From the NCBI GenBank assembly GCA_013423385.1, contig BLZA01000007.1:930001-994000 (forward strand): a stretch of DNA of 64,000 nt. The letters are read 5' to 3'. Both the position numbers and the translations under genes were made by a program. Shown here piece by piece: positions 50,350-62,816 of this stretch (the first letter of the stretch is position 1; the number at the start of each line of letters is the position of its first letter). The notes under the pieces were generated by a model that was not told where the DNA came from, did not search any database, and saw nothing but the letters and a program-made list of their open reading frames with translations. This stretch comes from Naganishia liquefaciens (Eukaryota > Basidiomycota > Tremellomycetes > Filobasidiales > Filobasidiaceae).

Positions 50350-53300
50350 ATGTCCGCAAAGAACGTTACAATGCAGGAAGGCGATGCCGAATCGATATCG
50401 ACCACTGCTCCACCAGCCTATTCTCGACGTGCACCTCAACTTTCGCCTGTGCGCACGATCGTGTTCGCATTCAGCTGCTTGGGGGTGATTTACAGCGATA
50501 TCGGAACGTCGCCCCTCTACGTCATCTCGACCATCTTTCCACCGACTGAAGGCGCTCCCAGCAAGGACGACGTGATTGGTGTCATTTCGGCCATCATCTG
50601 GTCCATATCCCTTCTTCCCCTGCTGAAATACGTGAGTTGTCGACCATGACTTGCTTCAATCGTACTGAGTATTCCCCAGGTGATTTTTGCCCTATCATTC
50701 GGCTCGACCGAGGGCGAGGGAGGTCCATTCGCCTTGTTCTTGCAGATTTTCCCGCGACGAAGTCACTTGGAGGATGCCGACGAGGATCGAGAACTTACAA
50801 AGTTTGACTCGAAGGATGTGGCTCTTTCGCAAGAGAGTCGTTATCCGGATAGCTGGATTTCAAAGGCGAGATGGCCTCTGCTTATCTGGGTAAGTACGGT
50901 CGCGACGGTATATCGTTGGCGCTAACCTTCCACGCTAGACCCTCTTTGCCACTTCTTGCACGATGGCGGACGGCATCTTGACTCCTGCCGTATCGGTGAC
51001 ATCCAGTGTAGGAGGGTTGGCGGTTGTCGCTCCCTCTGTTGCAGACAACGTCCGACCCATCTCGATCGCGTTCCTGCTTGTGCTCTTTCTGGGCCAGAGA
51101 TTCGGTACTCAAAAGCTGTCTTTCCTCTTCGCACCAAGTAAGCCCGACCATCCGGCATGTATGACTCCATTCTCAGCCTTGATCCATTCAGTGACTCTCA
51201 TGTGGCTCGCTTTGCTCCTGGTCTCCGGGTGGGTCCGCAGCCGCCATGTTGACGTTGGGCTATACTGATCAATCTGGCGTAGAATCATCAACATCGTCAG
51301 CTATCCTGGTGTCTTGCGAGCGTTCGATCCCTCGAGGGCTATCATGTGTAAGTCGATGACTTAGAACCTTCGACCGCAAACTGAATCACATCCAAAGTCT
51401 TTGTTCGTACCAAGAACTATGACGCCCTTGCCGGCGTCTTGCTTTCCCTGACAGGATGCGAAGCCGTCTTGTAAGCTTTACCTTTCTGCAGTACCGTGAC
51501 TCCAGCTGAGCCTCAGAAATAGCGCCAACCTGGGCCAATTCAATGCATCCGCTATCCGCTTGTCCTTTGTCACTGTCGTATACCCGGCACTGGTCCTTCA
51601 GTACTGTGGACAGGGAGCGAGATTAATCGTCGACGGCGAACATGTGATTGCCAACCCCTTTTATCTCAGCATTCCAGGAGGCGAGAATGGTGGCCTGTGG
51701 TGGGTGATCTGGATTTTCGGCGTTTTTGCGACTCTGATCGCCTCTCAGGGTGAGTTCCCTGAAATAATCCTTGGTCCGTGCGACTAACATCTTCCTTGCA
51801 GCCATGATAACCGCAACCTTTTCTTTGATCCAGCAATTGATGGGCCAAAAGTCTTTCCCGACTATACGCATCAATTACACTTCGACTCTTACCGCAGGCC
51901 AGGTCTATATCCCAGCTGTCAACTGGATTTGTGAGTAATGGTCGTCCTATACGACTCAAGGCTTACCTGTGTGACCGCAGTGATGGCCGGAACCATCATT
52001 ACTGTTGGGATTTTCGGTTCCTCCTTTGCCATGACATTGGCATATGGGTAAGCTTTGTGCTGTTTGATGAGGTCTATGTGATCTATGTGCTGAATATTCT
52101 TCAGTTTTGCCGTCGCTGTCGTAATGTTCATCACCACAACGTTGCTGGCCATCCAGGTCCCGCTCATCAAGGGCCTCCCGTGGGTACTGGGTCTTGCATT
52201 CTTCGTCTTCTTCGGATTCCTCGACGGTATGTTCGGCACAATACCAGATCTACATTTCTGACTGTTGGTGGACAGGTCTGTTTGTCGGCGCTGCAGTCAA
52301 GAAAGTTCCTCACGGTGCATGGTTCCCCCTGGCGATCGGATCGGCAATGTAAGTAGAGGTGCCCCGACGCATTCTCAGGTCTAATCTTCTTCATCAAGGT
52401 GTTTATTCATGGTCTTTTGGACACGTTGCCGTGTATGTCAACTTCAAGGCAATTATCTACTAGACTAATCCATTCATCCAGGAACTCGAGGACAAGTTTG
52501 ACAGGGAGAACAAGCGAAACCTGACGCGAATCATCCTCCACCAAGAGCCTGGAGCAACAACGACGCCGGCTTCCGAGCTCAAGGACAAGAAGATTGCTTT
52601 TGCCCCAACCGAACGAGGGCGCAGCACCGAGCCTATTGCAATTCACCAGCTCTCCAGATTGGCTTCAGTGGTTTCAAGAAGCGAAGGCCTGCATCAAGAC
52701 GAACATGGTGGTCTCTATGTGGCTCGACCCAACTGCGAAGAATTGTTGAAGGTCCAACGTATTCCGACGCTTGCGATTGTGCACAAAGTGACCGAAGGCA
52801 AGGGAGTACCGCACGCCTTTTCCGTTTTTCTACGACAAGTTCCCGCTTTGCCGAGGGTAGTGGTAAGTGGAATGCTGGCTCTTCTAGCCTTGAGCTAATT
52901 GGAGCGATGAAGGTGTTCCTTTCCGTTCGAGTCACGGCTGTGCCACATGTACCCCTGGTTGACAGGTATCTGGTCAGCAAAGTCCGCTCTGTGGACGGCT
53001 TTTACGGCGTTGTCATGCGAAAGGGTTACCTTGACCAGCTGTCACCGGAAGTGGACCAGATTCTGGAGCGCATCTTCGAGATCGAAGTACAATACTCCGC
53101 CACGAAATTGGAGGATCGCTTGAAGGCCATCAAAGAGGCTTCCCTTACCACCACACATATGTAGGTCGCCTGACTCTCTTTTCTAGCTCATCGGCTGATT
53201 GCCGCTCATCACAGTGTGCCGAGTTACAACATCAAAAGCAGAGCATCTGCCAATGTTCTCGTCGACAAGATGAGGCGGGTCATCTTGGAAGAGTTGTACG

Positions 53301-53441
53301 GCAGGTTGCGAGTGATCTTTCCCGATGACTCCCACCTGCTTGTCGATAGTGAGAGGTAAGCCAATCGTTTGTAGCAGCATTTATCTCTCGCTGATTGTCG
53401 CCTATAGCACGCTGAAAGTCGGCGTTACCGCACACATATAG
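50350..53441 (+). CDS. HAK1: HAK/KUP-type potassium transporter
   Basis: A multi-exon gene with about ten introns of 50-60 nt. The protein is a high-affinity potassium uptake carrier of the HAK/KUP/KT family. After a short cytoplasmic N-terminus comes the family's first helix, L-G-V-I-Y-S-D-I-G-T-S-P-L-Y-V (G-V-I-Y-G-D-I-G-T-S-P in relatives). Later helices include M-A-D-G-I-L-T-P-A-V-S-V and G-C-E-A-V-F. About 12 hydrophobic segments are seen, then a hydrophilic C-terminal domain from about 52480 (K-V-G-V-T-A-H-I at the end, TAG 53439-53441). Expression in fungi is usually induced by low potassium. The first exon start at 50350 is supported by the codon context, although an upstream start cannot be excluded. 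Confidence 0.93.
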
Positions 53442-53593
53442 ATAGATGGGTCCGATCCCGACGCTTATAGATCATAGACTTGTTGGTAATCAGTTGAGTC
53501 TCATGTATTAAGAATACCCAGTTATCATACGAATGGCATAGAACATGCGGAGATCCCATGAGGCATAGTCCAGGAGGCAGAGCCATTACCATC

Positions 53594-53666
53594 CACTAGA
53601 AAGATTCCGAATCTCGCTCCGAGCATATCATTCACTAGAAAGATCTTCGAATCTCGCTCCGAGCAT
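53594..53666. repeat. tandem duplication, two copies of about 34 bp
   Basis: Two copies of the motif beginning CACTAGAAAGAT and ending TCTCGCTCCGAGCAT start at 53594 and 53633, about 39 bp apart with small differences. They lie between the HAK1 stop and the nucleoporin 3' end, in non-coding DNA. Confidence 0.85.
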
Positions 53667-53729
53667 TCTCGAATGTGGCTCTAATCTCGGCCCGACCAGC
53701 GCCCCGTTTTGACTCGAGCAGCCACGAGC

Positions 53730-56700
53730 TCAGGAAAGCGTCAACCTGCCACAGGCAAGGGCCGTGAGCATCGCATTTCGTACACTAAGGGTGGAACCTA
53801 CCTCAACAGCGGGGAAATATCCGCCCTCGCTGTCGCGACCGGTCACTGCCTCTTCTATCCACCTCGGGAGCATGTACGCCACCTGCTCGTCCAAATACTG
53901 CTCGGCACGCAGATCATAGAAGGGGGGCTAATCGGGCCTCAGCATGCGCCATCTTTTTACTGAAAGCAGACTCACTTGACCCGTGCGCAAATCATTGATC
54001 GTTTCCCAGACAGTGCGCCAGGGGATTCGAGCGTCCCTGCATGCCTGCACAGCCCAGCCGACAGGAGCTTCTGTCAAGGCCAGACCCGTCTTGAGAATCA
54101 ATGTGACGCTGAAGGCTAAACCAAAGGTATGAGTAGAGCCCAGCCTCTGGTTCATGAAACCCACCTGTGGGGAAAGCGGTCTCTGAGGGATACAGACTCT
54201 GCCCCAAGTTGACCAAGAGGTTTCGATATGGCTGATATCGATCGCGGGGAGTCAATGTCGACGCCATATGCTCGGCTGCTCAGCGTGAGTATGAGTACAT
54301 GAATGTAGAAGGATTTCGGGAGCCGGACTTACCCTTTTCGAAAAGGGCGTTCCAGACATCTTTGGTAACCTCGTCATCTCTCACACCGGATAGTTTGATC
54401 AGCGAGAGCATTGATTCGTAGAGGTGCAGCGGCACGGCATATTCGTCGTAAAGCTAGAAGCTTTCAGCTGTCGTGAACTTTAAAAGCCCAGTCGACCTAC
54501 CTGCTGAACGGTCAAGAGTCCCTTCTCCAGCCCTTGCACTTTGGCCACACGGACATCCGCATCCATTCCTTGGGTCTCACCAGCGTTGGCAATTGTCTGC
54601 CATATGTCCATTTGAACATTAGCCACATCAGCCAAGTCTTCAAGATCGCTAACAAAGTCCACAGGCGCGCGTTCTTCTGGTTGTATAGCGGAGGATTTGG
54701 CGTGCATCAAGGCTATTGCCAGGTATTCCACACGCTCGTTTAGGGGCAATTCCACACTGGAGAAAAGGTCAGATGCGGATTGAATGCGTCCCGTCGAGCT
54801 TACTCTTGATTAAGCGCTAGATCACGAAGGGCCTCGGCAGCCATGTAATGTCTATTACGCCGAGCGTAGAATTTCCACAGGAGGCGGGGATCACCCGCCT
54901 TGGTGCCGCGGTGTCGCAAATAATTCTCGACTTGTTGGTTGTTGTCCAGCTAATTCAGGTCTTAATCTCTGTCTGCCTCCGTTCGGGCGCTACATACCTC
55001 GAGCAACCGATCACTTTTTCCCGTCTCGAGATACCAGTCGTATAGATTCATCAAGAAAAGCTCATCGGTCGAATCGAGCGCATACTCGTAAGCCTCGTTG
55101 CGAGTGCGTTCCTCGGAAGTACCATTAACATCGCGACCGGCAGAATGTAGCTGCTCGACAAGTTCATCGAAGCCATCCAGTGCAGCGGTGATCATCTTGT
55201 AATAGGTCCGCCTTGACTCGTAGGCAGATCGACGTGGGTCGTTTTCCGATTGACCATCCAAGTAGTAGCCGTACGCCAAATGCTGGGGATCTGACCGTTC
55301 GGCCGCTTCCAGTGGTAACTGTACACAGCCTGTAGCAAGATAAGAACCAGTCAAACAGTATGGAGCAATAACATACCCAGTGGATACCTCAGCGACTGGA
55401 AATCCTTGGAGAATTGTTCAACCTTTTCTGTCGACAGCGCATTGGCCGCCTTCACGAAAAGTCTGCGCAAAGTCAGTTTCGCTTGGATCAGAGTCCCTTC
55501 AGACTTACTCCAGAGCTTCCGAGAGATAAATATCTCTGTCAGCCTTAGCACGAGACTCCTTTGCTCTGCGCACATTCTCGATGGCCTTGTAAAGTATGAC
55601 ATCCTCGGGCCGACAGAATGAACCACACCTCTCTTGCAGCTTTTCGCTAATGGCCTCGATGCTGAGCTGCTGACCGATCTGGTGATTAATGAGAGAAGTG
55701 ACCAGCTTTTTCGCAATTTCCCGGCCGCCTTTTTGGGTAATCAAGTCACAATAGCGCAGATTCAAAAGAGCTGCTTGCAAATCCGGTTCACATCGAGCGA
55801 CCGTCATCTCGAGGTTGAATTCGATGAGCAAGATGATGAAAGCAATGGCTTCGATAGTTTGTTGCACGAGAAGCCGGGGTATACTGTAAGGATCCTTGTT
55901 TCCTGCTTGAGGGACGGCCATGGCACCGGCAGATCCTCCAAAGCTAGAATCGCTGGCAGTGAACACGTCCGATCGATGCATGAGAAGCGAGTTGAGGGCT
56001 TCCAGCCGTTCACGAAGAGACTGCAATGTCGTCTTTGAGATTTGCGTCGACTGGGTGCCCGTCTGAGGATCTCGGTAGGTGATGTAGCTGCGCCAGATTG
56101 GCCGGAGCAGACGCGAGATTTGCAGGTTCATGGCATCCATTTTGATTTTGGGTGATGAGGCCTTGTCCAGCGAGGCGCCGTAAAGCATCTGCTGCCGAGA
56201 GACTTGCTCTGTGAATTGGACCAAGTGTTGTAGAGCGAATTGCGCGGCGGTAGAGGGGTTATAATCGGTAACCCTGAGCGCAGCTGTAGGATTTTCGCTG
56301 TTGACGTCAGAGGCGATTGCCAGAGCGATGGCTGCGAACTGAGCCGGCCGATTGTCAAAGCTGCTAACAGGTCAGTCACGCTCCGTTACTATGGCGATCA
56401 CGTACATTCTCGCATATGCCACCAAAAGATCAGACATCTGGCCCTGCGCATACATCCGTTCGAGCACGTCCATAGGTCGAGATTTTTCGAAAATCTGCAG
56501 CCCATCAACGCTAAGCACGATGAATCGTCTGGCGGAAGCGACCGTGATCTCGGTAATCAGTTCATGCAGAAGCGTTCCTGGTCCCTCCTCCATCCTTCTG
56601 AAAGCGGAAGACTTTTCATTATCGCCTCGCCAAAAGCTCATGTCCTCGGCGACGTCCGACACTTCATTATTCTGGGTCTTGACCTGATAGATTTCGCTAT

Positions 56701-58848
56701 ACGTTGTTGAAGGATTCTGGGTCTTTTCTGCGTAAAAGTTGAGAGCACGAATAGTGTTGACACTGCTAAAGAACAGTTGTACCTGGTTTTGTGTGCGGTG
56801 CGAAGAGACGAAGACGCCGTTGATGTATTTGCCGCGGACCAAGGGACCTTCCAAGATGGGCGATGGTAATTGATTACCCGACTGATAGCCCCCTGAAGCC
56901 ATCGGTGGTGAGCGGGCGTAGCCGAAAACAATGTTCCGGCTCGCGCCTTCATACGTGGACTGAGGCTTGAACCAGACGCGAGCACCTGGAAATCATGTTA
57001 GGTAAGGTATGGTTTCGTGTGCCGGGTACTTGCCAGAGCTCAAAATAGCCATAAGGCGGTAGTTGCCACTCTCCCTGCGCGGAATAACCGAAAGAGATAC
57101 GACGGAAACGCTGTTCTGATAGAATGAAAGATATCCGCCGAGCGCCGCATTGGCCATTCCAACTGGATTCGCAATGGTCTGAATCGCCGTGAGGCTATCC
57201 GCCATTTTGATGTTGAATGACATGATCTTGCTAGACTTTGTGAGCGCATAGAGGATGGATCGTTCCTCGTCGAGTGCGAGTTGAGCGATATCGCCTGTGT
57301 AGTGGTCAGCAAACAGCCGTTGGGCGTTTGATACGCGACATACTCTCATAAGTAAAGCTCAAAGCAGGAATAAGATGCCTCCAGTACTCGAGTGTCGCTG
57401 TCCAGTTCTTGACATGGGGTCCATCCATCCGCAAACGGCTGACTAGTGTGCCTTTGCTCTTGTACATCAATTCGTGAATGCATCCGTTGCCCAGTAGAAA
57501 GATTCGAGAGCGCTCCGGTGTGCCAACGATCTGGGTAAAAGACGTCCTGCCGGGAGTCGAAACCGAGATGCCGGTGTAGACAACATCGATGGCAGACGTT
57601 GAAGGGTTGTATCCGATTCCGATAATGTCTACCTTTTCATTGCCGGCAATCACAAGCAGGTAATCGATATCCGCAGAAAAGGTAGCTGTAAAGAGATTTA
57701 GCGAAAGTCGCGACAATGCCAGATGTAGCCTACTCTTGTCGGCCTTGATCAGTCCAAGGGTGTAAACGAGGTTGCCTGCTTCATGGGGAATGTTGTGTAA
57801 TGCGTTTCTGCGCCATATCAGCGGAAGATTCCAAGGCGTTCGCCATTCGCTCTCACTCTTTGCTGTAATCCCACAATAGAACCATGCCGTCCACGATAAA
57901 CCAAGCCCTTCCGATCTCTGCCAACAGTCCCTGCTGAGCCGCCGAGTTGCGACCTGAAAGCATTCAGTTTACAATCAGCTTGAATTACAAGGGAGACGCG
58001 TTATACGCACTCTTGATCTCGGCAAACAGTTGTTCCGGCAAATTGAGTCTCTTGACCAGCCTGAACGGCTCTACTTCACCCTCTAGCGGTTGATCATACA
58101 CGGCCGAGTGATTGATCGCTATAACAGCTAGATTAGCCAAAGTGCTGCATTACTTACAAGCCGACCTACTAGAGAGCAAGCCGTCCATCGTCGGAATAGC
58201 CATTTCATCATCTCTCAGCATGCCCTCAACTGCCGATCGAGCTTCCTGGAGGGGCATGAATAGCTCTCGATCCTCCTTCGACATGGGCTCATTGGACTGT
58301 TTCTGATTTTGAGGAGAAGATTGCGAGACTTGCTGTTGATTCTGAGATTGTGCTTGCGATGACTGCTGCAGTTGACCATTTTGTTGTTGCTGGACGAGCT
58401 GGCCAGGCTGTTGTGGCTGACGTCCCTGTTGAGCTCCCATTCGCGATGCGGAGAGGTCTGGGTAGAAGGCTGGCGGATTGATCGGTCCCGAAAGCGTGTT
58501 CATGCTATGCGGCTGGAGCGAATGAGGCGCGTGTACCATCTGCGAGCTTCCACCGTGAGGCATCATCGATTGCTGATTCTGGGGTAATTGTTGTCCCTGC
58601 AATGACTGTACTCCGAATCGGCCGTAGCTGGACTGCCCAAGCTGAGACTGACCGACGGACGGCATGCCGGAATACTGTCGAGAATCTGCGCCGTACTGCG
58701 AATACTGGACTGCCTGGTTTTGCCCTGGAAGGCCCTGAATGCCGCGCACAGCGGCAGGATTCAAGTACTGCATGGGTCTGGCTGTCCACTTGTGTCTAGC
58801 CAGCTCGTGCCGTACTGACAAGATGAACGGATGTTGAACATCTACCAT
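53730..58848 (-). CDS. NUP155: Nucleoporin Nup155/Nup170 family
   Basis: A large multi-exon gene of the inner-ring scaffold nucleoporin family, which links the nuclear pore core to the membrane. The first exon contains a long Gln/Ser/Pro-rich N-terminal region. The Nup155 beta-propeller region follows, with E-P-F-R-L-V-K-R-L-N-L-P-E-Q-L-F-A-E-I-K across one exon junction and the downstream propeller blades (through about 56990). The rest is a helical solenoid. The C-terminus, rebuilt across an intron near 53967, reads Y-D-L-R-A-E-Q-Y-L-D-E-Q and ends at a TGA near 53730. The start at ATG 58848 (M-V-D-V-Q-H-P) is the first in-frame ATG; an upstream exon cannot be excluded. Confidence 0.88.
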
Positions 58849-59167
58849 TTCTCGGGACGACACTTGGATTCGTCAACGCGCTTCTTCCGTTCGCTGCGCG
58901 CTTAAGTTGCGCGTCATAACGTCCTGCGAGCTGCAGCCATACCGTCTCACCGGCGACCTCGCGGTAACGACAGGGGTCTGCGATCCCAGACCTCGAGGAC
59001 GACTTCAATGTTACACCCTTGCATTTTCGCATATCATTGTTTGTAGAAAGTACTTTTTCCAAAGCCGCCTGTTTAATAGTATTTCCTATCGTTGATTGTC
59101 CATAGAGCCTCGCCTCATCCGCCACCGCCACCCTCGCCCGTGCTAATCTGGCACAACCTCATCTTCC
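58849..59167. other. intergenic region
   Basis: About 320 bp upstream of the nucleoporin start on the minus strand, next to the end of the following gene. Nothing specific is recognised. Confidence 0.4.
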
Positions 59168-61147
59168 TTAGCTTCCTCGATCATCCGTAATCAATTCTTC
59201 CAGCCTCTCCTGCAGTCCCTTGCCCAATCCCTCCTTTTCCCATTCTCCCTTTGCGCGATCACCAGCATGTGCACTGATCCCGAGGCGATCCTGAATCGAG
59301 GTTGGAATCGCCGACGGACCGGCCCCTGCGCCGTGTGTACTGCTCGAAGCATCTCTTGGGGCAGGAGAGGCGCGAGCGCCCCTACTGAGGCTGACACTAC
59401 GGGAAACACCGCCCATGGCCCCGGGAGACAGTGATCTGGCGGAAGGCAACATGCCCAAGGCGGGACTGACAGTGCCGGGCAAGTGATCCGGTTCGCCACT
59501 CGCGCCAGAGGTCAAGTCGGACAGAGGATCCACCCGCAGGGGATGCGATGTCAGGATATCGTTGTACGATACAAACGAGATTCGGTGGCGATCACCTGAC
59601 GGTGGGAGTATCGTTGCCGGCAAAACCCTGAGCGGCGTGGAAGATGGCTGGGGCTGCAACCTCAAGTCAGACGTGTACTCAAAAGTAGTCAACATGTCAC
59701 GTACATGTTCCTGATTTTCCAGGCTCAAGTCCTTCATTTGATCCCCAACTCCATCGCCCTCGCCAGACGGGACCGGCGGTGCATCTTCAAGACCCTTTGG
59801 ACCAATCCAATCCTGGATCTTCCTCCTCCAGCTATCACTTGACCGCTCTTCGTCAGACGGGAATGCTCCCGGCAGCAATGGCCCAACGGATGATGCACGA
59901 TTCACCAAGCCGGGCCTTTCAGCGGAAAGTAGGGGAGAGGTAGGATGCGATTCCCGTGGACTGGCGATGCCCGATCTAAAGGGCGAGACGGGACGGCTGC
60001 CGCTATTGGACGTGTGGCGCGGCGTTGCCGACGTTCTTCCACCGGGAACAGTCGGGCTCGACCAATTGAGAGGCACAGGAACCGGGCTTTCTACTTCGAT
60101 ATCCACCAAGCGGGTCCTGGCCGCAGCCCCACTAGCCTGAAGACGTTTCTCGCTTTCCGATAACGCAGTCAGGGCCTCGATGGCGTCGTCCAGAACAGTC
60201 GGGATCTTGGATTCGAGGAAATCACCATGAGTGTAATGCTGGTGAAGGTTTGAATACGAATGGGTTTGGGAGTGCGCAAGAGAATGACCAGTCGATGACC
60301 CATGCTCTCCGTGCGGAACATGTAAGCCCGAGGCCCGGGATCCCTTTCGGCTACTTGGGCGATGCTCGAGTACGCTGGCGGGAATAGGTGGAGGTAATGG
60401 ACTTTCGATGTCGCGCTCAAAAATCATCGAGTCCGAGATGGAAGCCGAAGCTGACAAGGCCGGAGAGACGGGTCGAAGGAAGGCACTGGCGGCACCATGA
60501 GATCCATCTGAAGGAGCGTGACCCGGACGGGTCGCATGACTCGAGGGCCGCGCTCGAGGGGATATCGTTCCACTTAAAGGGCGAGACTGTTGCGTTGGAT
60601 CCAAGGAGCTTGTTGGACCCGCAAGACCATCGAGCGGAGAGATTGGAGGCGAAGTTTCTTGTTCACTCAGAGGTGACGTCGGGAGATGACTGTTGTGGAG
60701 TACGCCGCCTTTTACACCGGAGGAAGCGAGGGCGGCATCGATACTGTTGGGCGCCAACATGGGCGGATAAGATCCGTTTCCAGAGCTTCGACGAGAAGAC
60801 GAAGCCGATTGAATGGCGGGAGATGCTCCCCTCGAGCTTGTCGGCCGCGATCGAATGCCAGGCTTGTGCGCGTGGAGCACATTGGAATGGGATGCATCCA
60901 AGCTGCCTTGATCTCGATCCAGTCCGCTTCGGACGGGGCTCGTGGCACGGGAACTCGCTGCACTTCTGACAGGGCTTCGAGTAGGTGTCCTTGGCGCCCG
61001 AGGGGTTCCGGTGGACCGGTTGCGAGATGTCTGGATGTGGCCGCCAGGCGAAGTGATTGCAGGCGGAGGGGGCTCACGAGGATCCAGCGAGGGGGGTACG
61101 GTATACGTTGGCTGCAAAAGCGCGGTGTCGGGAATAGGTACAGACAT
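59168..61147 (-). CDS. serine/proline-rich disordered fungal protein
   Basis: A single-exon gene of 659 residues, unusual among its intron-rich neighbours. Most of the protein is low-complexity Ser/Pro/Arg with many S-P and R-S-x motifs, compatible with phosphorylation by proline-directed kinases. Two more ordered islands are visible: an I-P-T-V-L-D-D-A-I-E-A-L-T-A-L-S helix near the middle, and R-H-R-I-S-F-V-S-Y-N-D-I-L-T-S near the C-terminal third. The latter resembles short linear motifs seen in fungal cortical and signalling proteins. No signal peptide or membrane helix is seen. Function unknown. Confidence 0.75.
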   Translation of the reverse strand: MSVPIPDTALLQPTYTVPPSLDPREPPPPAITSPGGHIQTSRNRSTGTPRAPRTPTRSPVRSAASSRATSPVRSGLDRDQGSLDASHSNVLHAHKPGIRSRPTSSRGASPAIQSASSSRRSSGNGSYPPMLAPNSIDAALASSGVKGGVLHNSHLPTSPLSEQETSPPISPLDGLAGPTSSLDPTQQSRPLSGTISPRARPSSHATRPGHAPSDGSHGAASAFLRPVSPALSASASISDSMIFERDIESPLPPPIPASVLEHRPSSRKGSRASGLHVPHGEHGSSTGHSLAHSQTHSYSNLHQHYTHGDFLESKIPTVLDDAIEALTALSESEKRLQASGAAARTRLVDIEVESPVPVPLNWSSPTVPGGRTSATPRHTSNSGSRPVSPFRSGIASPRESHPTSPLLSAERPGLVNRASSVGPLLPGAFPSDEERSSDSWRRKIQDWIGPKGLEDAPPVPSGEGDGVGDQMKDLSLENQEHVRDMLTTFEYTSDLRLQPQPSSTPLRVLPATILPPSGDRHRISFVSYNDILTSHPLRVDPLSDLTSGASGEPDHLPGTVSPALGMLPSARSLSPGAMGGVSRSVSLSRGARASPAPRDASSSTHGAGAGPSAIPTSIQDRLGISAHAGDRAKGEWEKEGLGKGLQERLEELITDDRGS

Positions 61148-62816
61148 GGCGAGGGGGCGGGAGATTGTCTGTAGAAGAGGGCTACGTCCGTGTAGACGCT
61201 CTTATCTACTGACCGGCGCGTGATGTCTTCGTCACCGGACGGAACAAGCTTGGACACGGTGAATTACCTAATCAGCGGAAGCAAAAAGCGAAGCCTGCGG
61301 GATGGGTGGGTATAGCGATTGCGGTAGGGCCGTGGAGGCCTGATCAAGCGTCGTCTGCCATGCCTGTGCGTTGCGCAGTCCGCTCGAGCTGCCTCAACAT
61401 CTAGAACACAGCCTGTAACATCGAGGATTGCCATAGCAGCTGCTAGAGGTCACACTTGCCTAGTGCCTGAAACTGTGAAACCTCCTTGCGTTCTGGACAA
61501 AAGGGCCAAACATAATAGCTGTCCACTGTATTGATCGATCGTCTCTGACTCTAGCTTCGAATAATCGAGTTGAGGCATGGCTCACATGCACTGTCTTGTG
61601 ATTAGCCTGGGACATTTACACGAATTACTGTACCCATCAAGGTGATCTGCTCGACCTTGGGCGCTTCCGCAAGTATCTCCTTGCTGAAATCTTGCCAAAG
61701 AGCAGATAGAGTGAGCCTTGATTCTGTGCTTTCTCGGTTTGAGATTGGAATGACGAGAATTGTTTGATCCGACTGCGGAGTTGACCAGACTGATGGTAGG
61801 ATGCCTGCTTCATCTTAGCTACCTACGCTAGACGATCCCATACCGCGACCCTGCCGTCAAAGCGTTTTTGGAACTCTGACCGCTTCCAGAAACCCGTCCA
61901 AGAAGTACCAAAAGAGCATTCCTATTGAATCCCTGCTTTGAAGCGACGACCGACAGATGCCTACGAAGAGAAGTTGAAATCCAGACGATGGAAGTCTGCT
62001 ATGCTACCACTGCACCAAAGGACCATTGATGTTGTCGCTGTGCAAAGCGTCGTATATAAACTCCATTCTCGGGTGCAGTCCGCTGTGCAACAGCGCCAGC
62101 ATTTTAGCCTCTTCCTTCTCCTCTCTGAACAGCATATCGCTTGCGAGACCGTATCATCGGTATTGGCAGCAAAATCGGACGACATCTGGATGATCCGTAT
62201 GCCTTTGCCACTCGCTTAAAGGGAGCTGTGCGACCCCTTGAGGCCAGCCACCGGCAATTGTGAAGCTGACTGGCGCATCCCGCTCTTTGGCCACATTGCA
62301 GGAACATAGGCCATCCCGCTTTGCCGTTGAGATGCCCGGAATGAAGGTGTCACGGGATTGTTCCGCATTCCTTTACGTCGAGGCTCCTGATCGCTTCTCC
62401 GTCATATTCGACAGCAGGTGGAATCGCCCACAAAGTCATTCTCGCTATTATCGGCTCTACTAAGGTCCAATACGCATCCTGCAGGTTGTTTCCTTGTCGG
62501 CGCGGCAACGGCGTTCGATGAGACAGCTGATGAGACTATCAAGCCGCTGATCTTTGACTCGGGAAACACGAGTGCTCCGCTGCGACGCTTCCGTGAACCG
62601 AGAGGAGCCCGATGTTTTGACTCGATGTGTCGATGATGTCTAGGGCTTTGTCGAATGGGTTAGTCAAGGTAATACGTACTGGGCAGATACATGGAAGAGA
62701 GGGAAGGGATCTTTAAAAACGACTAATAATCTCAAAACGCGTTCATCATATACCTCTCATCCAGTCGTCTCCCTTCTGTCCGATACCCGATAGGAACGTC
62801 CGACCGCCTTTTACCG
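61148..62816. other. intergenic region of about 1.7 kb
   Basis: No clear gene. It contains a TATATAAA at 62053-62060 and, on the minus strand around 61960-62020, a tRNA-like start (D-arm and an anticodon-type hairpin) without a T-arm (see rejected items). Short open frames have no recognised features. Confidence 0.4.

Noticed and set aside
61958-62020. tRNA-like sequence on the minus strand: a good D-arm (GTGC ... GCAT) and A-box (TGGTGCAGTGG) with a CAGAC...GTCTG hairpin
   Set aside because: No matching T-arm or B-box and no acceptor-stem partner is found downstream, even when an intron is allowed. It may be a tRNA relic or coincidence, so no tRNA gene is called.
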